From Pseudomonadota bacterium (GTDB lineage: Bacteria > Pseudomonadota > Alphaproteobacteria > Sphingomonadales > Sphingomonadaceae): a DNA stretch of 34,768 nucleotides. Below are positions 16,334 through 24,919 of this stretch, one piece after another (the stretch's first letter is position 1; each line of letters opens with the position of its first letter). The DNA is taken from positions 1 to 34,768 of the forward strand of contig CAUJJI010000129.1 in the NCBI GenBank assembly GCA_963205265.1, written 5' to 3'. A program made the translations under genes and the position numbers. The notes beneath the pieces are model-generated. The model made no database searches. It was not told the DNA's origin and was given only the letters and a program-made list of their open reading frames with translations.

Positions 16334-17185
16334 ATGAGCGAAGACCTGGTCCGCTATGAAGATCCCGCTCCCGGCGTCGCGCGGGTCGTGCTTGCCCGCG
16401 CGGACAAGCACAATTCGCTCAACCCGGAACTGATCTTCGCGATCGACGCGGCGTTCGCCCGGGCCCTGGCCGACGACACGGTCAAGGTGGTGATCCTCGC
16501 CGCCGACGGGCGCAACTTCTCGGCCGGCCACGACATTGCCGACACCGTCGAGCAGTACCAGCAGAAGATGCAGGACATCAGCCCGCGCGCCTCGGGCTGG
16601 AGCGGTTTCCAGGAACCCGGCGCTCACGGCTGGTATGCCGCGGAGAAGGAAGGCTACCTTGAGCCCGCGCGGCGCCTGCGCAATTTCTCCAAGCCGACGA
16701 TCTGCGCGGTGCAGGGCAGATGCATCGCCGGCGCGCTGATCTATGCCTGGGTCTGCGACATCATCATCGCCGCCGACAATGCGCAGTTCTCCGACCCGGT
16801 GGTCGGGTTCGGCGTTTCGGGCGTGGAATGGCTGGCCCACCCGTGGGAACTCGGTGCGCGCAAGGCTAAGGAATTCCTGTTCACTGCCGACGTCTGGAGC
16901 GCCGAGGAAGCGCACCGGCTCGGCATGGTGAACCACGTCGTGCCGCTCGACGCGCTGCAGGATTTCGCGCTGGCCATGGCGGTGAAGATCGCCGCCAAGC
17001 CGGCATTCGCGCTGAAGCTGGCCAAGGAAGCGGTCAACAAGACGCTCGACATCCAGGGCCAGCAGAACGCCATCGACCAGGCATTCTCGCTGCATCACCT
17101 GTGCCACCAGCAGAACTTCCGGATGTTCGGCTACGGCATGGACACGTCGAACCTGCCGGCGATGGCGAGCGCGCCCAGGAAGTAG
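16334..17185 (+). CDS. Enoyl-CoA hydratase/isomerase (crotonase family)
   Basis: 283-aa crotonase-fold protein. The oxyanion-hole strand is NFSAGHD (61-67) and the second is QGRCIAGALI (127-136); SDPVVGFGVSGVEW (153-166) covers the active-site region, with E165 as a possible acid/base. An insertion at about 70-110, between the two oxyanion strands, is longer than in the short-chain hydratase. It would hydrate or isomerise an enoyl-CoA in the beta-oxidation branch. The ATG at 16334 has GAAGG upstream; GTTGCA (16295-16300) lies 34 bp before it. The SDR gene follows after 10 bp, so the two are an operon. The exact substrate is unknown. Confidence 0.9.
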   Translation: MSEDLVRYEDPAPGVARVVLARADKHNSLNPELIFAIDAAFARALADDTVKVVILAADGRNFSAGHDIADTVEQYQQKMQDISPRASGWSGFQEPGAHGWYAAEKEGYLEPARRLRNFSKPTICAVQGRCIAGALIYAWVCDIIIAADNAQFSDPVVGFGVSGVEWLAHPWELGARKAKEFLFTADVWSAEEAHRLGMVNHVVPLDALQDFALAMAVKIAAKPAFALKLAKEAVNKTLDIQGQQNAIDQAFSLHHLCHQQNFRMFGYGMDTSNLPAMASAPRK

Positions 17186-17195
17186 GAGCGCGGGG

Positions 17196-18029
17196 ATGGC
17201 CGATCATCTGTCCGGCAAGTCGGTCATCGTCACCGGCGCGGGCAACGGCTTCGGCAAGCTGACCGCGCGGAAGCTCGGCGCAGCGGGGGCGCGAGTCGCC
17301 TGCCTCGACATCGACGGCGCGGCGGCCGAAGCCGTGGCGGCGGGAATCCGCTCCGCCGGCGGCCAGGCCCTGGCCTTCGCGGCCGACGTGACGCGCATCG
17401 ACGACATGCGCGCCGCGGCGGCCGCCACCGTCGCGGCATTCGGCGCGATCGACGTGCTGGTCAACAACGCCGGGATCATGCCGCTCGCCTATGTCGCCGA
17501 CCATGCCGCGGCGCTGCCGGCCTGGGAGCGCTGCATCGACATCAATCTCAAGGGGATGATGAACGGCACGATCGCGGTCCACGACCAAATGCTGGCGCAA
17601 GGGCGCGGCCATATCGTCAACCTGTCCTCGATCTACGGCAACCGGCCGACCGCCGGCGCGGCCGTCTACGGCGCGACCAAGGCGGCGGTCGACTACTTCA
17701 GCCACGCGCTGCGCCAGGAAGCGCGCGGGCGCATCAAGGTGACGGTGATCAAGCCGACCGGCGTGATCGCCACCGGACTTGGCGACACCGTGGTCAACAA
17801 GGCGGCCGGGGCGCCGATCGTCGGGCACAACATGACCGAGTTCTACGCCGACTACGGCAAGCTCGGGCTCGGCGATGCCGGCGACCTCACCGATCCGGAA
17901 GCGATCGGCTACGGCTTCCTCGCGCCCGAGCACATCGCCGACGCCATCGTCCATGCGATCGACCAGCCCTGGGGCGTCTCGATCAGCGACATCACGGTGC
18001 GCGCATCGGGCGATCACTACATCAACTGA
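17196..18029 (+). CDS. Short-chain dehydrogenase/reductase (SDR)
   Basis: 277-aa SDR with TGAGNGFG (13-20), D38/D40 (NAD preference), NNAG (90-93), Ser in LSSIYG (143-148), and Y158 and K162 in YGATK. Coupled to the enoyl-CoA hydratase gene by a 10-bp gap with GGAG, it is a reasonable 3-hydroxyacyl-CoA or hydroxysteroid-type dehydrogenase. The C-terminal region (about 200-230, NMTEFYADYGKLGLGD) is longer than average and may bind a large substrate. Its last 8 bp overlap the end of the convergent SnoaL-like gene. Confidence 0.92.
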   Translation: MADHLSGKSVIVTGAGNGFGKLTARKLGAAGARVACLDIDGAAAEAVAAGIRSAGGQALAFAADVTRIDDMRAAAAATVAAFGAIDVLVNNAGIMPLAYVADHAAALPAWERCIDINLKGMMNGTIAVHDQMLAQGRGHIVNLSSIYGNRPTAGAAVYGATKAAVDYFSHALRQEARGRIKVTVIKPTGVIATGLGDTVVNKAAGAPIVGHNMTEFYADYGKLGLGDAGDLTDPEAIGYGFLAPEHIADAIVHAIDQPWGVSISDITVRASGDHYIN

Positions 18030-18402
18030 GCGGCGCCCCCGACCGAATCTCGTGCGTGTAGACTTCGTTGCGGGCGATCTCACGCCCCCGCATCTGCACG
18101 AAATCGAAGCCGCGCAGGCTGCGGCCACCGGCGAAATCGCAATACCAGCGGGCGCAGAAGCCGCCGGGGATCGCCCACAGCTCGTCCGAGCGATAGCGCC
18201 AGTCGGGCATCAGCGGAAACAGCCGCTCGAGGTAGCCGACCAGCGCCGCGCGGCCGGAGAGGCCCTGGGCCGTCGCCGAATCCATGAAGGCGCAGTCCTC
18301 GGTGTACATGGCGGCGATCGCGGCGATGTCCTTGCGAGTCCAGGCATCGAGCCAGCCGTCGTTGAACGCGGACAGCTCGGCATGGGTAGTCGGTTCGGCC
18401 AT
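18022..18402 (-). CDS. SnoaL-like/NTF2-fold protein
   Basis: 126 aa with the NTF2-like pattern: an N-terminal helix (FNDGWLDAWTRKDIAAIAAMY), a YTEDCAFMD strand, and a C-terminal sheet ending RNEVYTHEI. Members include ketosteroid isomerase, SnoaL cyclases and limonene-1,2-epoxide hydrolase, so a proton-transfer or cyclisation role on the pathway intermediate is plausible. The gene begins 1 bp after the CrtC/AttH-like gene and is last in the P450 operon. Its end overlaps the convergent SDR gene by 8 bp. Confidence 0.83.
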   Translation of the reverse strand: MAEPTTHAELSAFNDGWLDAWTRKDIAAIAAMYTEDCAFMDSATAQGLSGRAALVGYLERLFPLMPDWRYRSDELWAIPGGFCARWYCDFAGGRSLRGFDFVQMRGREIARNEVYTHEIRSGAPLS

Positions 18403-18403
18403 G

Positions 18404-19528
18404 TCACTTCGCCCCGTCGGTCATGCCGGTCATGCCGGCCGGCGCATAGGGGCCCATGTGGACCTGCTCGAACAGGCCGATGCCGCTGCAGCTGCCGTCG
18501 TCGACGCGCACCACCTGCTGGGTGTGGAAGTTCGGCACCTGCAGGAGGTCGAGTGCGTCGGGATCGATCGTCTCGTGACCGAGCGCGAGCTCGCCCTTCC
18601 ACCAGGCATGGGCCCACTCGGGATGGGCATAGCCGATCCCGCGCATGTGGAAGCGCAGCAAGGGCTCCATCTCGACGTGGCGCGTGCTGCCGTCGTGATC
18701 GACGAGGTCGATCGCCATGCTGCGCGCTAGCCGCGTGCCGGGGAACCAGCCGATGTGGTGGCGGCAGGTGGCCAGCCGGCGGGCAAGGCCGTCCTCGACC
18801 TCGGGCCCGTCCGGCTCGTCGGGATAGAGGGGGGCGACGATCGCATCGCGGTGGAGCACCGAACCGTCGCCGCCGTCGTAGAAGATCGCCTGGGTCACAT
18901 GATCATCCCAGAACAGCGGCGCCCAGAAGAAGGTCGATCCGCCATAGGGATTGGGCGCGCCGCCGGTATCGGGCTCGCCGATCTTGCGCACGCCCCAAGA
19001 ACGGTCCTTGACGCCGAAGCACGACTGCGGATCGACCGCGATCTCGCCCTCGGGCGTGCGGATCGTGCCGCTCCAGCGGCCGAAGACGTCGAAGCGGGTG
19101 CAATCCAGGATCCGCCGCGGACCGTTCCACAGCGTCTGGTGCGCTTCCTCGATCGCGGCGGTGCGGGCGGAGAAGGTGAGGTCGCAGGACAGGCCGCTGG
19201 CGTTGTCGTCGAGCACCAGCCGGGTGCGGCGCATCGGCACCGGGATCTCCAGCCGGAACGGCCCCACCGACATGTCGGTGCGCTCGCGCGGGGCACGGCG
19301 GGAGCCGAAGAACGAATGCTGGAGCCCGCCGCGCCGCCGCAGGCTGAAGGCGCAGTCGAGGATGCCGCGATGGGGATAGAGCCCCATGGCGATCCCGAAC
19401 ATGTATTCCCCGCCGGCGCTGAAGCCGCCGAACCAGAAGCGGTCGTAGGCGTTGCGATCGGTGGTCGCGGGATGGGCGATCGGTTCGACCGTCTGGTGGA
19501 TCGGGAAGTCGTCGAGCTTGTTGAGCAT
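18404..19528 (-). CDS. CrtC/AttH-like lipocalin-type protein (DRSWG family)
   Basis: 374 aa with the signature FGVKDRSWGVR (D175 to G179 being DRSWG), preceded by WSGTIRTPEGEIAVDP. The 390-aa protein at 21493-22665 shares this block and its spacing, so the two are paralogs. DRSWG proteins resemble the two-lipocalin-domain superfamily of carotenoid 1,2-hydratase CrtC and AttH; most are uncharacterised and occur in lipid and terpenoid/steroid catabolic clusters. A hydratase or hydrophobic-ligand-binding role is a guess. No signal peptide. It lies 21 bp after the P450 stop, with SnoaL-like next. Confidence 0.78.
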   Translation of the reverse strand: MLNKLDDFPIHQTVEPIAHPATTDRNAYDRFWFGGFSAGGEYMFGIAMGLYPHRGILDCAFSLRRRGGLQHSFFGSRRAPRERTDMSVGPFRLEIPVPMRRTRLVLDDNASGLSCDLTFSARTAAIEEAHQTLWNGPRRILDCTRFDVFGRWSGTIRTPEGEIAVDPQSCFGVKDRSWGVRKIGEPDTGGAPNPYGGSTFFWAPLFWDDHVTQAIFYDGGDGSVLHRDAIVAPLYPDEPDGPEVEDGLARRLATCRHHIGWFPGTRLARSMAIDLVDHDGSTRHVEMEPLLRFHMRGIGYAHPEWAHAWWKGELALGHETIDPDALDLLQVPNFHTQQVVRVDDGSCSGIGLFEQVHMGPYAPAGMTGMTDGAK

Positions 19529-19549
19529 GCCCTGGCCTCTCGGTCCCCG

Positions 19550-20821
19550 TCAGTTCGGCGTGAAGCGGATCGGCACCCGCTTGGGGCCGTTGACGAACAG
19601 GGCTTCGCTCATCGCCGGCGGGCCGGCAAGCTCGACCGACTTGAGGTGAGGCAGCAGTTCCTCGAACAGGATGCGCATTTCCAGCCGGCCGAGGTACTGC
19701 CCGAGGCAGAGATGCGCGCCGTAGCCGAAAGCGACGTGGCGGTTGGGCTTGCGGTCGATGCGGAAGCTGTCGGGATCGGGAAAGGCATCGTCGTCGCGGT
19801 TCGCCGAGCCGTAGCAAAGCATCAGCCAGTCGTCCCTGGCGACAGGGATGCCGCCGACCTCGGTGTCCTCGACCGCACGCCGCATGAAATGCTTGACCGG
19901 TGTGGTCCAGCGGATCGCCTCGTCGACCAGGCCCGAAAGCAGCGACGGGTCCGCCTTGAGCTTGGCGAATTCGCCCGGGTTCTCCGCCAGCGCCCACATC
20001 GCACCGCCGGTCGATGCGGACGTCGTGTCGTGGCCGGCAGTAGCCGAGATCACGTAGTAGCCCATCATCTCGAGATAGGGGATCGGCTCACCGTCGATCC
20101 GGGCATTGGCGATGACCGAGGCAAGGTCGCTGGTGGGACTTGCCCGGCGCTCGGCAGTCAGCTTGTCGAAGTACTGCATCATCGCGGTGATCGCGCTCAG
20201 GTCGAGCTTGGCATCGTCGTCCTTGATGCTGAGAGTCGAGTTGCCGCGCGCGTTGAGCTCTGGATCGGTCGAGCCGAACATCTCCTGCGTGAGCTTGAGC
20301 ATGAGCGCTTCGTCCTCGGGCGGCAGACCCAGGATCAGCATGATCACGAGCAGCGGATAGCGGAACGAGACCACTTTCGCGAAATCGCATTCGCCGCCCG
20401 TCGCCAGCATGTCGGCGACCAGGGCCCGGGCGATGGTTCGGATGCTGCCTTCGAAATTGCGCAGGTTTCCGGGCTGGAACCAGGAACTGGTCAACGAGCG
20501 GTACTTTTCGTGCTGCGGCGGATCCATGTCGACGAGCGACTTGATCGGCGAGCTGTTGCCCCCGGTGATCTCCTGCATCTTCTTCTTCGATGCGATCGAG
20601 GTCAGCACCGCGTTGGGCCCGTTGTGGAACAGCTGGTTCTGGCGGCTGATCTCCTGCACGTCCTGGTACCGGGTGACCACGCGGAAGGGATCGTAGGCCG
20701 CGTCCCGGACCCAGCCCAGCGGATCGTTCCGCCGCAGCCACTTGTAGGTCTCGTAGATGCTGCCGTCGGCATAGGCCTTGGGATCGACGATCCGCGCGGC
20801 ATGCTGGGAAGGGATGGTCAT
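19550..20821 (-). CDS. Cytochrome P450
   Basis: 423-aa soluble bacterial class I P450. The I-helix oxygen-activation motif is AGHDTT (262-267), the K-helix ExxR is E301 to R304 (EAIR), and the heme thiolate is C372 in FGYGAHLCLGQ. WTTPVKHFMRRA (305-316) resembles CYP108/CYP125-like bacterial enzymes that hydroxylate terpenoids or sterol side chains; the CYP family cannot be set by eye. It needs a ferredoxin and reductase; no ferredoxin gene is adjacent, so it may use one of the two in the window. It follows the DUF3237 gene by 54 bp and precedes the CrtC/AttH-like gene. The ATG at 20821 has GGAG 9 bp upstream. Confidence 0.95.
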   Translation of the reverse strand: MTIPSQHAARIVDPKAYADGSIYETYKWLRRNDPLGWVRDAAYDPFRVVTRYQDVQEISRQNQLFHNGPNAVLTSIASKKKMQEITGGNSSPIKSLVDMDPPQHEKYRSLTSSWFQPGNLRNFEGSIRTIARALVADMLATGGECDFAKVVSFRYPLLVIMLILGLPPEDEALMLKLTQEMFGSTDPELNARGNSTLSIKDDDAKLDLSAITAMMQYFDKLTAERRASPTSDLASVIANARIDGEPIPYLEMMGYYVISATAGHDTTSASTGGAMWALAENPGEFAKLKADPSLLSGLVDEAIRWTTPVKHFMRRAVEDTEVGGIPVARDDWLMLCYGSANRDDDAFPDPDSFRIDRKPNRHVAFGYGAHLCLGQYLGRLEMRILFEELLPHLKSVELAGPPAMSEALFVNGPKRVPIRFTPN

Positions 20822-20875
20822 TGGCCGGCTCCGACTTGGTGGCTGTGGAAATTCTGCGCAGCGCCCCGCCGGCGG

Positions 20876-21304
20876 TCAGCGCACTTCGTGGAATTCGTAC
20901 TCGATCCGGGTTCCGGCCGGACCGGCGACGATCCGCCCCTTGCCCACCGCCTGGATGCCGTTGAGCCAGGCATAGCGCTCGTCGCCGGTCTCGAAGACCG
21001 GCGCGCAATAGGCGTTGAGGCCGTCGTCGCGCCGGGCGAGGTCGAGCCGGCCGCCGTACTGCATGTAGATCAGCGCACCGTCGTCGGTTCGCAGCGTCAT
21101 GCGCACGTCGACGATCGCCACGCTGCCGGTGCGGACCAACCAGTCGGCCGCGGCGCTGCCGGCGAGGTCGGCACGAAGACGTTCGCCTTCGAAGCGCGCG
21201 GCCGTGATGTCGCCGACACTGCGCGCACCGGCCGGGCCCGTGCCGACATCGTGGTTCGCCGTGACATCGACAGTCGCAGTACACAGCGGAATCAGTTCCA
21301 GCAT
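20876..21304 (-). CDS. DUF3237 family protein
   Basis: 142 aa, with the DUF3237 signature: GGRLDLARRDDGLNAY, then PVFETGDERYAWLN, IQAVGKGR and a C-terminal IEYEFHEV. This is a small beta-barrel family of unknown function that is frequent in aromatic and terpenoid degradation clusters. It is the first gene of the operon with P450, CrtC/AttH-like and SnoaL-like genes. The ATG at 21304 follows a purine-rich ribosome site (GAAGAGGAAGGGG); an upstream extension to 21385 is not supported. A GTTGCATTA element (minus strand, 21372-21380) lies about 70 bp upstream. Confidence 0.87.
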   Translation of the reverse strand: MLELIPLCTATVDVTANHDVGTGPAGARSVGDITAARFEGERLRADLAGSAAADWLVRTGSVAIVDVRMTLRTDDGALIYMQYGGRLDLARRDDGLNAYCAPVFETGDERYAWLNGIQAVGKGRIVAGPAGTRIEYEFHEVR

Positions 21305-21371
21305 CCGTTCCCCTTCCTCTTCACCGGCCCTTGCCCGATGCCCATGACCGCAACGAACAGGCCCGCGGCCA

Positions 21372-21380
21372 TAATGCAAC
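21372..21380 (-). promoter_or_regulatory. GTTGCA(A/T)T(A) element before the DUF3237-P450 operon
   Basis: GTTGCATTA on the minus strand, 8 of 9 bases shared with GTTGCAATA at 4094-4102 and 22815-22823. It lies in the 188-bp gap (21305-21492) upstream of the operon. A regulatory role is inferred only from recurrence. Confidence 0.35.
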
Positions 21381-21492
21381 AACATCTATCCATTTCATAG
21401 GACGGGATTCGGTCGTCGCCGCCGGCCGCTCTCGTCACGATGGATCGGCGTCTGCGAGGCGGCCCAATGGCGGCCCAAATGGCGGCCCAGCC

Positions 21493-22665
21493 TCAAACCA
21501 GCCGCACGCCCGGATATTCGCCCAGGATGATGCTTTCCATGTCGCCGTACCCGCAGTTGCCGCCCTCGCGAATGCGGACCGGGCGATCGCGGATCTGCCA
21601 GCGATAGGTCTCGGCCAGCTTGGCCGGGTCGTTGACGTCCTCGATCGTCTCGCCGTCCAGGAATTCCTCGCCCTTGAAGCTCCCGTGGATCTGGCCCTTC
21701 CATTCGCCGTACATGCCTGGGAGCAGGCGGAAGCCCATCTCGGGGTTGATCGCCTCGATTTCGAACACCCGCTCCACCACGCCCTTGCCCTTGCCTGCGA
21801 GGATGGCGGTCACCGTCCCGCGCATCGCGCCGCGATCCGAAGCGCGATAGTCGATTTCGGGATAGAGGTGCAGGATCGGGATCTGGGTTCCGTCGCTTTC
21901 GTTGATGTACCCGCTGAAGAATTCCGGTGGGCCGTCGCCGCCGAAATCGCGGAAATAGTAGGCGAGGTCGTAGGACGTCCCGTCCGGGCGGTCGATCTTC
22001 GAGACCAGCCAGTTGAAATGGAAAGCGGAGCCCGCCTTGTTGCCGCCGGTCACGCCGTGGCCGCCGACCGGTGCCAGGTCGGCCGGGTCGAGCCCGACAT
22101 GCTCGCGGATTCCCCAGCTGCGGTCGCGGAAGCCGTACCACTCCTCGGGATCGACCGCGTGCCGCTCGCCGTCGATCAGTATCCAGCCCGAGACTGTGCC
22201 GGCCTGGTGGAAGCGGATGACGTCCGACGCGGTGCGGCCCGACTGGATCACCACGTCGCGGTTCTCGAAGAAGCCGGGCATCGTCGCATGGAAGGTGAGC
22301 GCGAACTGCAGCGGCTGGACCGCGTTTTCGGCAAGCGTCAGCCGGATCGCCTTCAACGGCTCGACCACTTCGTAACCGAGCGGGCCGACTCCCAGGCTGT
22401 CGGGCGCGGAGGACAGCAGCCGGCTGGCGCGCACGGTCAGCTGCCGGGTGCCGATCTGCACGCCGCCGTAGCCGTCGACGATGTTGCGGTTGGCATATTT
22501 GCCGAGCCCGAAGCTCGCCTGGAGCGAGCCGTCCTTGCGCATCAGCGTGAACCAGGCCTTTTCGGTCCAGGCGCGGTCGGCCGAACCCACGGCGGCGAAC
22601 GTGTTGACGATCTGGTGGCTGAATTGCTCATCCGCGCTGGTCAGCGGAGCGATTGTCGGGATCAT
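21493..22665 (-). CDS. CrtC/AttH-like lipocalin-type protein (DRSWG family), second paralog
   Basis: 390 aa with FRDRSWGIR (DRSWG at 181-185) after VDPEEWYG, matching the block in the protein at 18404-19528. The rest has alternating beta-strand character over two halves (about 1-190 and 190-390), as expected for a double lipocalin-like barrel. No signal peptide, no cofactor motif. It is a single-gene unit 188 bp downstream of the neighbouring minus-strand operon start, with its own upstream region (22666-22869) shared with the divergent flavoenzyme gene. The ATG at 22665 has AGGACAGG upstream. Function unknown; CrtC-type hydration of a double bond is one possibility. Confidence 0.8.
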   Translation of the reverse strand: MIPTIAPLTSADEQFSHQIVNTFAAVGSADRAWTEKAWFTLMRKDGSLQASFGLGKYANRNIVDGYGGVQIGTRQLTVRASRLLSSAPDSLGVGPLGYEVVEPLKAIRLTLAENAVQPLQFALTFHATMPGFFENRDVVIQSGRTASDVIRFHQAGTVSGWILIDGERHAVDPEEWYGFRDRSWGIREHVGLDPADLAPVGGHGVTGGNKAGSAFHFNWLVSKIDRPDGTSYDLAYYFRDFGGDGPPEFFSGYINESDGTQIPILHLYPEIDYRASDRGAMRGTVTAILAGKGKGVVERVFEIEAINPEMGFRLLPGMYGEWKGQIHGSFKGEEFLDGETIEDVNDPAKLAETYRWQIRDRPVRIREGGNCGYGDMESIILGEYPGVRLV

Positions 22666-22814
22666 GATGCCTGTCCTGTGTTCCGCTGTCCGGCGGGCGA
22701 GAGAGTATGCGAGGCGGCTGCGGCTCGATCGCGGCCGCCCATCCTCCCGCATTCCCTGGCCGCCATGCCGTTCGACATACGGCTTGTACTCCCGATATTA
22801 AATGCCCTAGTCAA

Positions 22815-22823
22815 GTTGCAATA
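22815..22823. promoter_or_regulatory. GTTGCAATA element in a divergent promoter region
   Basis: GTTGCAATA, identical to 4094-4102, in the 204-bp gap between the CrtC/AttH-like gene (minus, start 22665) and the flavoenzyme gene (plus, start 22870). The region around it (22790-22825) is the most AT-rich of the gap and includes TAATAT on the minus strand, a possible -10 box. Confidence 0.4.
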
Positions 22824-22869
22824 ACTCCCCGGGCCGGACTCCGGGGAAATCCATGTGCGAGGAACCAGC

Positions 22870-24900
22870 GTGACCGCTCCCCATCCCGATCCGTTGCTGC
22901 AGCCGTTCTCCACCCGCAACCTCACCTTCCGCAACCGCATGGTCCATGCGCCGACGACGATGAACATGTCGGACGATCGCGGCTACGTCACGCGCCAGGC
23001 GGTCGGCGCGTACGAGGCGCTCGCGGCCGGCGGATTCGGCGCGGTCTGCGTCGGCGCGACCTGCGTGCGCTGGGACGGCCTCATCAACGAGCGGATGTTC
23101 GGGTTCTACGACGACACCTACATCATCAGCCAGCGCGAGCTGGTCGAGGTGATCCACAACAACGATGCGCTCGCCGGGATCCAGCTGTTCTATGGCGGGC
23201 TCATCCCCGGCGTCGGCGCGACCTTTCCGCTCGAGCCGGGCAAGGGCTGGATTCCGGGCACCGTCTCCTGGGGCCCCTCGGGCAAGTATCCGATCGGCAA
23301 CGCGCAGCCGGGCGTGGTCTCGACCGAGGACTACCGCGAGCTGGTCGAAGCCTACGCCCAGGCCGCGCGGCGCTCCCGGGAAGCCGGCTACGACTACGTC
23401 TCGTTCCACTTCTGCCACGGCTCGCTGCCGCACGTGACCCTGTCGCTGCTCGAAAACCAGGGCCGCAACGACGAATATGCCGACCGCTTCCTGTTCTGCG
23501 AGCAGATCCTCCAGCGCACCCAGGAACTGTGCGGCAAGGATTACCCGCTGATCCCGCGCATGGTCTGCGACGAGAACTTCGTCGGCGGCTACGACCTCGA
23601 CTACTTCATCGAGCATTACGCCCCCCGCCTGCACGCGCTCGGCATCGATGCCATGGACTGCACCTTCGGCTCGATGCTGCCGGCGGAAAGCCGCGATCCC
23701 GAAGTGCCCTCGGGCGAAGTGATCGGCGGCGGCTTCTACGTCCCCAACCTCGTCGCCCTGCCCTACATCAAGCGGCTGCGCGCCGGCCTGGCCGAGCGCG
23801 GCATCTCGATGCCGCTGATGGGCTCGTGCAACGTCAACACGCCCGAACAGATGCGGGCGATGGTCGGCGAAGGCGCGGCGGACTTCTTCGCTTCCTGCCG
23901 CCAGTCGCTCGACGATCCCGATTTCCCGCGCAAGATCGCCGAAGGGCGCGAGGCGGAAATCCGCAAGTCGACCCGCACCGGCGCCTCGCTGCTGGCGGGC
24001 AACATCTTCAACAAGGGGGTGGCCGGATCGGCGCAGAACGCCGCCTTCAGCCGCGACCGCGACTATCGCATCGTGCCGACGCTGCGTCCGAAGAAGGTGC
24101 TGATCGCCGGCGGCGGCTCGGGCGGGATGGAATACGCGATCACGGCGCACCAGGTCGGCCACGAGGTGACGATCTTCGAGCAGGACGACGCACTGGGCGG
24201 GGCCATGGCCTGGGCCGGCAACTACCGCACCCTGCCCAACATGGAACAGATCGCCTACCAGCCGGAATGGCACAAGCTGATGGTCGCCAAGCTCGGCATC
24301 CCGGTGCGCCTCGGCACCGAGCTGACGCGCGAGCTCGCGCTGGCGGAGCGTCCCGACGTCGTCGTCGTGGCGACCGGGGCCAGGCCCGCCCTGCCCCGGG
24401 TCGCCGGCCTCGACGCCGCGCTCGCCGGCGGCTTTGCCCGCACCATCGACCGCGTCCTGCGCGAAGGGCCGGAAACCCTGCCGGAAGGCCCGGTCGTCGT
24501 ATGGGGCGCCGGCGAGGGCATCGAACTCGCGCTCGACCTGGCTCGCGCCGGCCGCCGGGTGCGGCTGCTCGACGCTGCGCCGAGCTTCGTGCCGGCACAC
24601 TACATCGGTTCGCGTGCCCGGGCCGTGCTGCGCTGGGCCGGGCAAGTCGGCCTGGCACCCGAACTCGACGCCGCCCTCGAAGGCGTGGGCGACGGCTCGG
24701 TGCACCTGCGCCATGCCGGCGGCACCGAGACGATCGCCTGCACCGCCCTGCTCCTGGCGCCGGGCCGCGTCGCGCACGATCCGCTGTCGACGGCGCTGCT
24801 GGGGACGGGCATCACGGTCCAGGTCATAGGCGACGCGCGCAAGCCACGGTCCTATGGCAATGCCATTCACGAGGCGGCCTACCTCGCACGCAATATCTGA
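22870..24900 (+). CDS. OYE-type FMN barrel fused to FAD/NAD domain, lacking the Fe-S cluster motif
   Basis: 676 aa. An old-yellow-enzyme TIM barrel occupies about 5-365 (NRMVHAPTTMN 22-32, HFCHGSL 180-186, then RNDEYADRF). A pyridine-nucleotide/FAD module follows: LIAGGGSGGME (411-421), and VVWGAGEGIE further on. This is the architecture of 2,4-dienoyl-CoA reductase and bile-acid flavoenzymes. Those enzymes carry a [4Fe-4S] cluster through CxxCxxxC...C between barrel and FAD domain; here 365-400 (RKSTRTGAS, SAQNAAFSRD) has no cysteine. The Tyr of the HGYL motif is S185. It may be a reductase with altered electron flow. The GTG at 22870 has GAGGA upstream; a GTG at 22855 is less likely. The next gene, an acyl-CoA dehydrogenase, starts 19 bp on. 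Confidence 0.88.
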   Translation: MTAPHPDPLLQPFSTRNLTFRNRMVHAPTTMNMSDDRGYVTRQAVGAYEALAAGGFGAVCVGATCVRWDGLINERMFGFYDDTYIISQRELVEVIHNNDALAGIQLFYGGLIPGVGATFPLEPGKGWIPGTVSWGPSGKYPIGNAQPGVVSTEDYRELVEAYAQAARRSREAGYDYVSFHFCHGSLPHVTLSLLENQGRNDEYADRFLFCEQILQRTQELCGKDYPLIPRMVCDENFVGGYDLDYFIEHYAPRLHALGIDAMDCTFGSMLPAESRDPEVPSGEVIGGGFYVPNLVALPYIKRLRAGLAERGISMPLMGSCNVNTPEQMRAMVGEGAADFFASCRQSLDDPDFPRKIAEGREAEIRKSTRTGASLLAGNIFNKGVAGSAQNAAFSRDRDYRIVPTLRPKKVLIAGGGSGGMEYAITAHQVGHEVTIFEQDDALGGAMAWAGNYRTLPNMEQIAYQPEWHKLMVAKLGIPVRLGTELTRELALAERPDVVVVATGARPALPRVAGLDAALAGGFARTIDRVLREGPETLPEGPVVVWGAGEGIELALDLARAGRRVRLLDAAPSFVPAHYIGSRARAVLRWAGQVGLAPELDAALEGVGDGSVHLRHAGGTETIACTALLLAPGRVAHDPLSTALLGTGITVQVIGDARKPRSYGNAIHEAAYLARNI

Positions 24901-24919
24901 ACCTGCTGGGGAGAGACGA

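Noticed and set aside
18755..21400. 881-codon plus-strand open frame
   Set aside because: It is the antisense of the CrtC/AttH-like, P450 and DUF3237 genes; those have clear motifs while this frame has only Arg/Gly/Ala-rich sequence.
22853..22873. Six-codon ORF (ATG TGC GAG GAA CCA GCG TGA) overlapping the GTG start of the flavoenzyme gene, resembling a coupling leader peptide
   Set aside because: Too short to judge; its bases double as the ribosome site of the GTG start, so the ORF is probably coincidental.
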